In this document: one piece after another, positions 24,338 through 31,973 of the stretch
Layout of the letters: each line of letters begins with the position of its first letter
Numbering within the stretch: position 1 is the stretch's first letter
Assembly: GCA_019638495.1 (NCBI GenBank)
Contig: JAHBTQ010000004.1
Coordinates: forward strand, 124,001-188,000
From: Taibaiella sp.
Lineage (GTDB): Bacteria; Bacteroidota; Bacteroidia; Chitinophagales; Chitinophagaceae
Reading direction: 5' to 3'
DNA: 64,000 nucleotides
Notes under the pieces: generated by a model
Seen by the model: only the letters and a program-made list of their open reading frames with translations
What the model was told of the DNA's origin: nothing
Databases searched by the model: none
Made by a program: the position numbers and the translations under genes

Positions 24338-25378
24338 TTATTTATAGGCAATAGCGGCGCTCATGGGGCCTGCCAGTGGCATCAGGGCCGTAGATGAGAA
24401 TCCTATTTTGGCTGCCCACTTTTTAAAATCGGCAAAACTGTAGTCGAAGCCACTCCCCGTTTCTATCAGCATGTTGATGCTCATCATCATGCCGAAAACG
24501 TTCTTCCGGCGGTCGTCGTCTATAATGCCTTCTATGGCTACCAACGCCCCACCCTGTGGCAGCGCGTCGTATGCCTTTTTCATCAGCATCAGCTTGGTCT
24601 CCTCATCCCAGTCGTGCAGAATGTTGCCCATGGTTACTATATCCGCCTTCGGGAAATCGTCTTTGAAGAAATCGCCGCTGGAAGCAGTGACGCGCTCCTG
24701 CATATGAAACTTAGCGATGGTTTCTTTTGCTATAGGCTCTACCTGCGGCAGATCCCAACTGGTGCAGCTCATGTGCGGCTGGTGTTTGGCAACCATTAAT
24801 GATAGCATACCGGCAGAGCCGCCTATATCTGCCAATGTCTTAGCCTTTGAAAAATCGTAGCCATGCCCAAACGCCATAAAGTTGCCCATCTGCACGCCGC
24901 TCATAGCATGGATAAACTCCCTGAGGCGCGCCTCGTCAGCATACAGGGTGCCAAACAAGTCGCCGCCATGTTTTGCTTCGTTTTGCGGCAGGCCGGTTTT
25001 CAGCCCCTCCTCCAGGTTGCCCCAAAAGCCAAACAGCCTGTTGTTCAGCATTTCCAGCATGCCACCTATGTAGGACGGTTTTGCCTTATCCAGGAAAAAA
25101 TCGGTGTCCATGCTGTTTGAGTAAACGGCTGTTTCGCAGAGGCCCTCGCGCTCCAGGAAGCCGAAACCCGTGAGGGTATCCAGGAAGTCATAGACATTGC
25201 GGTCTGTGCAGCCCAGCCCCAGGTGCGACTTTATGTCGGCAGCGCACATAGTTCTGCGCTGAGCAAGCAACGTAAAGAGTTGAAAGTTAACGGCGGTGAG
25301 CAGGACCTTTGATGCCCAGAAACCCGTTCCGATCTGCATGATACGCTCAGGCGTAGGATGATTGTTTTGGTGTTCCAT
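24338..25378 (-). CDS. SAM-dependent O-methyltransferase (family 2, acetylserotonin OMT-like)
   Basis: 346 residues from ATG 25378 (MEHQNNHPTPERIMQIG); the ORF is open to 25411 but the extra residues are unlike the family. The N-terminal winged-helix dimerisation domain (about 10-95; GFWASKVLLTAVNFQLFTLLA) precedes a Rossmann SAM domain with LADIGGSAGMLSLMVAK and the catalytic region ADIVTMGNILHDWDEE (His-Asp). The motif LPQGGALVAIEG is typical. It methylates a hydroxyl of a small, probably aromatic, molecule. It lies 89 bases downstream of the Crp/Fnr gene on the same strand and may be under its control. Confidence 0.87.
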   Translation of the reverse strand: MEHQNNHPTPERIMQIGTGFWASKVLLTAVNFQLFTLLAQRRTMCAADIKSHLGLGCTDRNVYDFLDTLTGFGFLEREGLCETAVYSNSMDTDFFLDKAKPSYIGGMLEMLNNRLFGFWGNLEEGLKTGLPQNEAKHGGDLFGTLYADEARLREFIHAMSGVQMGNFMAFGHGYDFSKAKTLADIGGSAGMLSLMVAKHQPHMSCTSWDLPQVEPIAKETIAKFHMQERVTASSGDFFKDDFPKADIVTMGNILHDWDEETKLMLMKKAYDALPQGGALVAIEGIIDDDRRKNVFGMMMSINMLIETGSGFDYSFADFKKWAAKIGFSSTALMPLAGPMSAAIAYK

Positions 25379-25467
25379 GTTATTGATGATTAGAACACAA
25401 AGATGGAACAAGAAAAACTGGAATCACATAACCCCGGTTAAAAACAGAATTAACCTCGGTTAAGTAA

Positions 25468-26067
25468 TTATCTACTGTGCAGTCGCTTCCGAAGGCGGCT
25501 CAACGAGGGCGGCTCAATATCAAGGAAGGAAGCTATGTGCTGCAGCGATATGCGCTGAAATATATGCGGGTGCTTCTCAATCAGCTTCAGGTAGCGCTCC
25601 TCCACAGACAATGTCTTTACCTCTAGCAGCCGGGTAATAACAGCGTGATGCGCTTTTCGCTGCTTTTCTATATGCCACTCTTTATACTTACGGAAGCGCG
25701 CCTCCAACTCGTCAATAGACTTCTTTGTAAAACACAGAAGCTCACAATTTTCAAGCGCCTGGATGTTAAAGCTACTGGGCGTGCCGCAATACACGCTTTC
25801 CAGGCTGCCCAGCACCCACCCCTCAAAAGCAAAATGGTGTGTATGCTCTCCACCATTACTATCTATAGTAAAGTTCCTTGCACAACCCTTGCTCACATAC
25901 GCGCCCCGGTCAGATACCTCCCCCTCGCGCAGGAAAAAGTACTTCGCCGGCAAGTATTGCTTTGAGTAGTGACTTAACACAATTTCAAAATCCTCATCGC
26001 GAATACCAATAGTTTTCACAAAGAGGTCTATAAATTCGGGTGGCACGTCTGAGCGTTCAAGCTTCAT
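25468..26067 (-). CDS. Crp/Fnr-family transcription regulator
   Basis: 199 residues. N-terminal cyclic-nucleotide-binding-like beta roll (about 25-125; FFLREGEVSDRGAYVSKGCARNF) and a C-terminal helical part (LQHIASFLDIEPPSLSRLRKRL, 175-198) that is a short HTH. Proteins of this form in Bacteroidota lack obvious cAMP-contact residues. No Fe-S Cys cluster is seen, so an FNR-like oxygen sensor is unlikely. Target unknown; the adjacent methyltransferase is the simplest candidate. Confidence 0.86.
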   Translation of the reverse strand: MKLERSDVPPEFIDLFVKTIGIRDEDFEIVLSHYSKQYLPAKYFFLREGEVSDRGAYVSKGCARNFTIDSNGGEHTHHFAFEGWVLGSLESVYCGTPSSFNIQALENCELLCFTKKSIDELEARFRKYKEWHIEKQRKAHHAVITRLLEVKTLSVEERYLKLIEKHPHIFQRISLQHIASFLDIEPPSLSRLRKRLHSR

Positions 26068-26256
26068 AACAATTCTACTTTTTTGAAAGCAGCGTTTCAG
26101 GTGATCTGTAGTGGTCAGTTGCTAAATTAGAAATTGCTTTCATCATAAGATAGTTCCCACACGATAATTTATGACGTCAGGGTGGTCCAATACCCCTACA
26201 GGCTCGCCGGGAAAATTGTGAAAACAACAGTAATGACGGCCTTTGATTTGACCTAC

Positions 26257-26364
26257 CTACTTATACTTCTGCAGTTTGAATACCACCGTGCGGTGGCGAC
26301 GCAGTATGTCATTTTCTGTCTGCAGTCTTTCGGCGAGTTGTGGCAGCAGTTCACTGTAACTCAT
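26257..26364 (-). CDS. 35-residue ORF copying the C-terminus of DnaG
   Basis: On the reverse strand ATG 26364 opens a 35-codon frame that ends at TAG 26257-26259. It reads MSYSELLPQLAERLQTEN then DILRRHRTVVFKLQKYK. QLAERLQTE and ILxRHRTVVFKLQKYK match the last 50 residues of the DnaG encoded at 29748-31715, with about 21 residues missing in frame. Over 26 aligned codons I count eight synonymous and two conservative changes (E to D, K to R). Its ATG overlaps the stop of the upstream membrane-protein gene (TAATG), so translation could be coupled. It may be a decaying 3-prime fragment of another dnaG copy or a small expressed peptide. Confidence 0.6.
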   Translation of the reverse strand: MSYSELLPQLAERLQTENDILRRHRTVVFKLQKYK

Positions 26365-26798
26365 TAGTCCGTTATCCACCAAACAAACATATCTAGCGTA
26401 ATGGCAACTACGCACCGCACTAAAGTCCTGACCGCTACCGCATTTGAAGTAGGATTAGTTCTCAGCCGGGCATACAATGCTACTGCCGCCAGCAGTATCA
26501 TTGAATATACCAGCATCATGGCGCTACCTGGGAAAAACATGGCACTACAGAAAATTGAGGAAACAGACATACCTAACCCTATGCCTGCGACAATAGGATA
26601 CTTCCTGGAACTACGAAATACAGTCCAGGACATTCCCCGGATCGGCAAATCGTTGAGTAGAAAAAATGACAGGTACAGGTAAAAACTCCCAAGAAGAGTA
26701 GTGGATGTAAAAACAGTTAGAAAACCAACGTAGCCACTCTTATCAAGGATAATTGACAAAATAAACAGTACAACAAGGACAGCTTCTATCTTTCTCAT
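26364..26798 (-). CDS. Four-helix membrane protein of unknown function
   Basis: 144 residues with about four hydrophobic helices (5-25, 32-48, 70-88, 93-110, and a final VVAITLDMFVWWITD). No signal motif or known family. It lies 97 bases downstream of the AlgI-like gene on the same strand and shares a TAATG junction with the DnaG-tail ORF. It may belong to the O-acetylation cluster or be a separate membrane gene; context is the only clue. Confidence 0.7.
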   Translation of the reverse strand: MRKIEAVLVVLFILSIILDKSGYVGFLTVFTSTTLLGSFYLYLSFFLLNDLPIRGMSWTVFRSSRKYPIVAGIGLGMSVSSIFCSAMFFPGSAMMLVYSMILLAAVALYARLRTNPTSNAVAVRTLVRCVVAITLDMFVWWITD

Positions 26799-26895
26799 AA
26801 GCCTATTCCGAAATTAAGCCATGAAAGCAATTAAAAGACACATATGCCATCCATCTAGCCGCCCTTATTCCATTCTACGCCGTGAGACGCGCGTA

Positions 26896-28317
26896 TCAGA
26901 ACCGGAAATAAATAAACGGATTAAAAGTGGACGTTGTTATCCTGCCGGCAGATAAAAGCAGTATTACAATACAAGTAAAGGAAATGAGATAATGTAAGCG
27001 CAAGGTGTATTGGCCAAAAAATATCTTGTCCTGCACCTTCAAGCCCACACGTGTAAGCGCAAAAAATGAAAACATGCAGGAGATTGCAGCTACAACCATA
27101 AACTCAGTGTCTGGTCGCCAATACATACTGTCCGGCCTATACACAAACAGGGTTTCAAAATACCGCATAGCGGGTGCGAAGTGCTCGGCACGGAAAAACA
27201 CCCAACCAATAACCACAACAGGGAAAGTGTACAAAACAGCCCATTTCCCAAGGCGTGTGAGAAAGCGCCCAAGAAACATTCGCTCCAATACCAGGAATAC
27301 ACCATGATAAGCGCCCCAGATTATAAAGCCCCATGCGGCTCCATGCCACAGACCTGACAACAGGAAGACCAACCAAAGATTGAAATATAACCTTGTGCGG
27401 GTGTTCACCCTGTTACCACCCAGGGGGATATACAGATAGTTGCGCATCCAGGCACCTAAGGTAATATGCCATTTTCGCCAGAAACCCGTAATAGAGGTGG
27501 CGCAATAGGGACTATCAAAATTCTCGGGAAAGCGAAACCCCATCATCCTGCCCATGCCAATAGCCATGTCCGAATAACCTGAAAAATCGAAATATATCTG
27601 GAATGAATAACTGACTGCTCCTATCCAGGCGGTCACTGTCCCAAGGTTTTCGCCAAGCGCAAAAATCTCGTCAGCTGCACTCCCTACAACATTTGCAATC
27701 AGCACTTTCTTCCCCAGGCCAATGCAAAACCTATAGAAGCCGCGGAGTATATTCTCTGATGTTTCATTATCGGTGTGTCCCGCCACTTGCGACGCAAAGT
27801 CGTGATATTGAATTATTGGACCTGCTATAAGTTTGGGGAAAAGCAGGATATACAACTGATAGTCCCAAAACCTGCTCATGGGCTTGTGCGCGCCCCGGTA
27901 CACATCCACTACATAGGTAATCGTTTCGAATGTGTAGAATGATATACCTATGGGTAGCACTAAATTCATCAACGGCAGCGTAGTGAGATGAAACTTATCT
28001 AGCACAACGTTGACGCTATCTGCAAAAAAATTAAAATATTTGAAATAGAATAAAAGACCAAGATTTATCGCTAATGAAAACCCTAACAGTAAACGTTTGT
28101 TCAAAAGACGAGCAGAAGCGGCCATAGCCCGAACAACATAGAAGTCTAAAGCAGTTGTTCCTAGAATGACGAATATGAATCGCGGTGCACCCCAGGCATA
28201 GAAAAGTATACTCCCTGCCAGGATACACAGGTTCTTATAGTCTTTACGTACAGCGAAGTAGACTGCAAAAAAAACCGGGAAGAAACAGAAAATAAAGATT
28301 AGGCTGCTGAAGGTCAT
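26896..28317 (-). CDS. MBOAT-family membrane O-acyltransferase (AlgI-like)
   Basis: 473 residues, the usual AlgI size, with 10-12 membrane helices. It carries the MBOAT signatures LVLPIGISFYTFETITYVVDVYRG and, near residue 315, LLSGLWHGAAWGFIIWGAYHG with the catalytic His. AlgI proteins transfer an acetyl group across the inner membrane for O-acetylation of polysaccharides. Its start overlaps the stop of the AlgJ/AlgX-like gene by 4 bases (ATGA), so the two act together. The polysaccharide is unknown; no alginate genes are present. Confidence 0.92.
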   Translation of the reverse strand: MTFSSLIFIFCFFPVFFAVYFAVRKDYKNLCILAGSILFYAWGAPRFIFVILGTTALDFYVVRAMAASARLLNKRLLLGFSLAINLGLLFYFKYFNFFADSVNVVLDKFHLTTLPLMNLVLPIGISFYTFETITYVVDVYRGAHKPMSRFWDYQLYILLFPKLIAGPIIQYHDFASQVAGHTDNETSENILRGFYRFCIGLGKKVLIANVVGSAADEIFALGENLGTVTAWIGAVSYSFQIYFDFSGYSDMAIGMGRMMGFRFPENFDSPYCATSITGFWRKWHITLGAWMRNYLYIPLGGNRVNTRTRLYFNLWLVFLLSGLWHGAAWGFIIWGAYHGVFLVLERMFLGRFLTRLGKWAVLYTFPVVVIGWVFFRAEHFAPAMRYFETLFVYRPDSMYWRPDTEFMVVAAISCMFSFFALTRVGLKVQDKIFFGQYTLRLHYLISFTCIVILLLSAGRITTSTFNPFIYFRF

Positions 28318-29498
28318 TCCTGATTTTTTTTAGATGCAGCCAATTCCGGAAAGTAATAGTCAAACATCGGTCCAACACAGGAGCCGGGCGAAAATGCCCA
28401 TGCAAGATTAGGCGGGGTAAACATCAACACCACACATTCCGCTGAATCCAGACTTTTTTTCCAGTGGGTTTCTGTCAATGGGGCCTTCTGTGCTCTGCCG
28501 GCCAACACATCATCGTTACAAAGAGTATTGAAATAGTCCCAGAACTCCCACCTGGAGCCGATATTACCGAGAAACCCCAGATCATACCATATGCGCATAA
28601 AACTATCACCAATAAATATCATACGCAGCCGGGTACTGCCTGCCGTGTCGGCCAAATGGGTTTGTGGATACGCGAGCTGTTCTTTAGCTATAGGATATAC
28701 CAGGTTCGTAATTCGTGCAAGATCGTTATCCGGAGGACGAGCAGTGTTCGAGATCTCCAACTTATCGATAAAAAGGTGCGGCAAGGAAACGGAACAAGCA
28801 TGTTCAACAAAGCCGGTAAACTTTTGAAAGCTGGTCGTAGCATTATACACGCTCCAGTGTACGCCTTTCTTCGCCATACGATGACAGGCACCGGTATCAG
28901 CTTCCTTCATATACCTTCCGTTAAAATCCAAAAGCCGGATTCCAAGTGAGTCCATAACCCGGCTATATGATTCATAATTCGTCCGGAAATTTCGCTCTAT
29001 GGTAAGGTATGAGGGAACATGCCGGGGATACAAATATGGCTTGGAAGGCGCTATTGCAAATATGAGTACCTTACCTGCCCGTTGCATCGTATCCTGCAAC
29101 ATTTTCAGCTTTGCACATTGGGAAAGTATTGCAATGTCACCTGAATAATTGAGTCCGTTATATTCATCGATGTACGCCCGGTCAAACAGGTAGTCGTCTT
29201 TCCCTATCACCACGGAGTTTCCGTTAAATCTTCTGAACAACCAATAGTTTACCTGGTTATTCATACGAACAAGGTCCGGGCGGAATCCAATGTTTTCGTT
29301 TACCCATTCATTCTGGTACTCCTGAAAGCTACCATCCCACCAGCTATGCAAAGAAATATCTACCTTTTCAGGCACCTTTACAACGCCTTCAAGCGGGCCG
29401 CTCTTAACAAATCCCAGCACACTGTTAAGCAATGGCAAAAACAGTATGAGCGTAATCACCACTAAGAGTCTGCGATGAACGTTGTCAAAGGTTGTCAT
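28314..29498 (-). CDS. AlgJ/AlgX-like SGNH O-acetyltransferase
   Basis: 394 residues. One N-terminal membrane anchor (10-30), then a periplasmic domain of the AlgX/AlgJ type: WWDGSFQEYQNEWVNENIGFR at about 53-73, VVIGKDDYLFDRAYI, IFAIAPSKPYLYPRHVP, KKGVHWSVYNATTSFQKF (HW motif) and IFIGDSFMRIW (SGNH Ser in GDS). It takes acetyl groups delivered by AlgI and puts them on a polymer in the periplasm. First gene of the AlgI pair. Confidence 0.85.
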   Translation of the reverse strand: MTTFDNVHRRLLVVITLILFLPLLNSVLGFVKSGPLEGVVKVPEKVDISLHSWWDGSFQEYQNEWVNENIGFRPDLVRMNNQVNYWLFRRFNGNSVVIGKDDYLFDRAYIDEYNGLNYSGDIAILSQCAKLKMLQDTMQRAGKVLIFAIAPSKPYLYPRHVPSYLTIERNFRTNYESYSRVMDSLGIRLLDFNGRYMKEADTGACHRMAKKGVHWSVYNATTSFQKFTGFVEHACSVSLPHLFIDKLEISNTARPPDNDLARITNLVYPIAKEQLAYPQTHLADTAGSTRLRMIFIGDSFMRIWYDLGFLGNIGSRWEFWDYFNTLCNDDVLAGRAQKAPLTETHWKKSLDSAECVVLMFTPPNLAWAFSPGSCVGPMFDYYFPELAASKKNQE

Positions 29499-29747
29499 AC
29501 GTAGGTATCGTATCGCAATCTACATCTATATCGTTTTTCTTGCGCTATAAAACACAGCGAAACAACACAGGAAAATTCAAATTTATATCCAAATTCAATA
29601 TTAGCGCCCGCTTTTTCCCGGTTGGCAAACAAGAGAACAAAATGCTATAGGCAGTGATTGAGTATTTGTCAGGCATACGGTCTGAATTATCAAACAAGTT
29701 TTTGGTCATTTGCATCGCTTCCGAATCAATATGCACCTCCTTGGGAC

Positions 29748-31715
29748 TTATCCTTTATACTTCTGCAGCTTGAATACCACAGTCCGGTGACGCTTCAGTA
29801 TTTCTTTTTCTACGGCCCGCAACCCCATGAATTTTTCCTGTATCACCTGCTGGGTAAGGGGGTCTTGTTCAGTTTGCAGTCTTTCGGCAAGTTGTGCCTG
29901 CAGGTTCAGAATCTTCTTCAGCTCAAAGTAGCAGAGCGAGCTGTCTACGTCGTTCTCCAGTATCACATTTTCAGGATGCGGAATAAGGCCTACCCGATCC
30001 ACCCATTTGTCGCTGTCCTTCATACTGGGGTGCAGCAGGGACGCCATCTTGGTCCTTATTGAGGAGTTTTCGTGACGCATAAAATAGGCTACATCCTGCA
30101 CGCGCCCTTCGGCATAGTCCTGCATGTAGGCCGTGTATAGCTGCTTCACCATCTCGTTTACAAACAAGTCAGGGTCCACCAGGTCGCCTATGTGTTTGGC
30201 CACTGTTATCTCGCCCTCATATAGCTTGGGGCCATACTCTACCAGCACACGCAGCAGTTGCCATTCCTGTTCCTCTTCTCCGGTTTTCTTATTGCCCGTG
30301 AGCGGCATGTCAGGTTCACCCTCTATGTGCTCAGGTGCCGGCATCACATCATCCTGCGGCTGAACACCTTCGGCGCGGCGTGCCTGCTTTTGTTCGGTCT
30401 CTATCCGCTCGCGTATATACTTGTTTATGAGGTTTACCAGGCCCGCCTCATCCACTGCCAGCCTTGTTGAGGCCAGCTTTATGTAGTGGCTCTGCAGCGC
30501 AAAATCCTCTGCCTTGTTGATGCGCGAAATGCTCTCTGCTATTTCGTTCACTAGCTTGGAGCGCTTCATGGGGTCATTGCCGGCATCGCTAAGCCCCACC
30601 TGCAGGCGGAAGCTGATAACGTCCTGCTTATGCTCCTCAATATATTCATGGAAGCGTGCGGCCCCACTCTTCTGCACAAAACTGTCCGGGTCTTCCCCAT
30701 CAGGCAGCAGCACCAGTTGCACGTTAAAGCTCTTGGAGAGGGCCATATCAAGCCCACGCAGCGCAGCCTTTATACCTGCCGCATCCCCGTCATAAAGGAT
30801 GGTGAGGTTCTTTGTCAGTTGACCCACCAGGCGCAGCTGGTCTTCGGTGAGCGATGTGCCGCTACTGGCCACCACATTCTCTACCCCACCCTGGTGCAGC
30901 GATATCACATCGGTATAGCCCTCCACCAGCAGGCACTCATCCTGCTTGCTTATAGCTTGCCGGCTCTGGTACATGCCGTAGAGTATCTTGCTCTTTACAT
31001 AGAGCTCGTTCTCCGGCGTGTTTATGTACTTAGGCGCTTTCTCTGTAGTCTTCAGTATGCGCGCACCAAAGCCCAGTACGCGGCCGGTCATGCCATGTAT
31101 GGGGAAGATGACCCTGCCCCTGTACACATCATGGTAAATGCCGTTGCGGTTCTTGGCCAGACCCGCTTTCTCCAGCATTTCGGCGCTATACCCTTTTGCG
31201 CTGGCATCCCGGTAAAACTGGTCACCTCGCTCAGGGTTATAGCCCAGCTTAAAACGGTCTATTATCTCCTTGCGGAAACCGCGTTGCTTAAAGTAACTGA
31301 GGCCCACCGCCTGGCCTTCTTCAGTATTGAAGAGTGTGTCGTAAAAATAGTTGGCAGCATACTCGTTCAGAATACGCAGCGACTCACTGGCCTGCTGCTG
31401 CATTTGCTGCTCCGGCGAGCGCTCAGTCTCCTCCAGGTGAATCTTGTAGTAGTCTGCCAGCCAGCGAATTGCCTCGGGATAAGTGAGTTTTTCGTGCTCC
31501 TGTATAAATGTGAGCACATCGCCAGCCTTCCCACAGCCAAAACACTTGTAGATGCCCTTGGCCGGAGAGACGTTGAAAGACGGTGTCTTTTCGTTGTGAA
31601 AAGGGCAATTGGCTATGTAGTTAGCTCCCCTTTTCTTAAGTCTTATGAATTGTCCCAGTACGTCCACAATGTCCGCACGAGCCATCACCTCCTGTATCGA
31701 TGCCTGGGTTATCAT
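29748..31715 (-). CDS. dnaG: DNA primase
   Basis: 655 residues from ATG 31715 (MITQASIQEVMARADIVDVL); the longer frame to 31787 adds non-conserved residues. It makes RNA primers for replication. The CHC2 zinc finger has Cys37, His40, Cys58 and Cys61 (CPFHNEKTPSF ... YKCFGCG). The primase core includes YRGRVIFPIHGMTGRVLGFGAR, and TOPRIM motifs LLVEGYTDVISLHQ and ILYDGDAAGIKAA. The C-terminal helicase-binding part is helical and ends RHRTVVFKLQKYKG. A fragment of a diverged copy of this end lies 3.4 kb downstream (26257-26364). Confidence 0.97.
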   Translation of the reverse strand: MITQASIQEVMARADIVDVLGQFIRLKKRGANYIANCPFHNEKTPSFNVSPAKGIYKCFGCGKAGDVLTFIQEHEKLTYPEAIRWLADYYKIHLEETERSPEQQMQQQASESLRILNEYAANYFYDTLFNTEEGQAVGLSYFKQRGFRKEIIDRFKLGYNPERGDQFYRDASAKGYSAEMLEKAGLAKNRNGIYHDVYRGRVIFPIHGMTGRVLGFGARILKTTEKAPKYINTPENELYVKSKILYGMYQSRQAISKQDECLLVEGYTDVISLHQGGVENVVASSGTSLTEDQLRLVGQLTKNLTILYDGDAAGIKAALRGLDMALSKSFNVQLVLLPDGEDPDSFVQKSGAARFHEYIEEHKQDVISFRLQVGLSDAGNDPMKRSKLVNEIAESISRINKAEDFALQSHYIKLASTRLAVDEAGLVNLINKYIRERIETEQKQARRAEGVQPQDDVMPAPEHIEGEPDMPLTGNKKTGEEEQEWQLLRVLVEYGPKLYEGEITVAKHIGDLVDPDLFVNEMVKQLYTAYMQDYAEGRVQDVAYFMRHENSSIRTKMASLLHPSMKDSDKWVDRVGLIPHPENVILENDVDSSLCYFELKKILNLQAQLAERLQTEQDPLTQQVIQEKFMGLRAVEKEILKRHRTVVFKLQKYKG

Positions 31716-31832
31716 TAGCTGCAAATGTAAGGCTAATGCTCCTCTGCATTCATGCATTTCTGACGGATGGGTGTTTAGCCCGCTCATTCCAATGCTAACA
31801 AACCCTGCGCAACGTGTGTAGCCCCACCCCGT

Positions 31833-31851
31833 CCCGCCCCAAAAGGGCGGG
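31833..31851. repeat. Short GC-rich hairpin in the dnaG upstream region
   Basis: CCCGCCC and GGGCGGG separated by CAAAA, inside a C/G-rich tract (31821-31855). Resembles a short dispersed repeat rather than a promoter. Confidence 0.45.
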
Positions 31852-31945
31852 TGAGGCCGAATGAGCGCTTCTTGTGTAGCCAGTTTCAGAGCCCGCCTCT
31901 CTTGATGTCCTTATCTATAAACAGCGTTTACCGGCTTATTTGTGA

Positions 31946-31953
31946 TACCTTTG
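31946..31953 (+). promoter_or_regulatory. -7 box of the pseudouridine synthase gene
   Basis: TACCTTTG is an exact TAnnTTTG match 20 bases before ATG 31974. It rules out the longer frame starting at 31851. Confidence 0.6.
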
Positions 31954-31973
31954 CAGGCACTAATCAGCAATAT

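Noticed and set aside
29545-29736. Reverse-strand 63-residue ORF between the AlgJ-like gene and dnaG
   Set aside because: Low-quality sequence with no family features, promoter or neighbour logic.
30630-31718. Forward 362-residue ORF opposite dnaG
   Set aside because: Long only because of codon bias in dnaG; no protein motif, and dnaG is certain.
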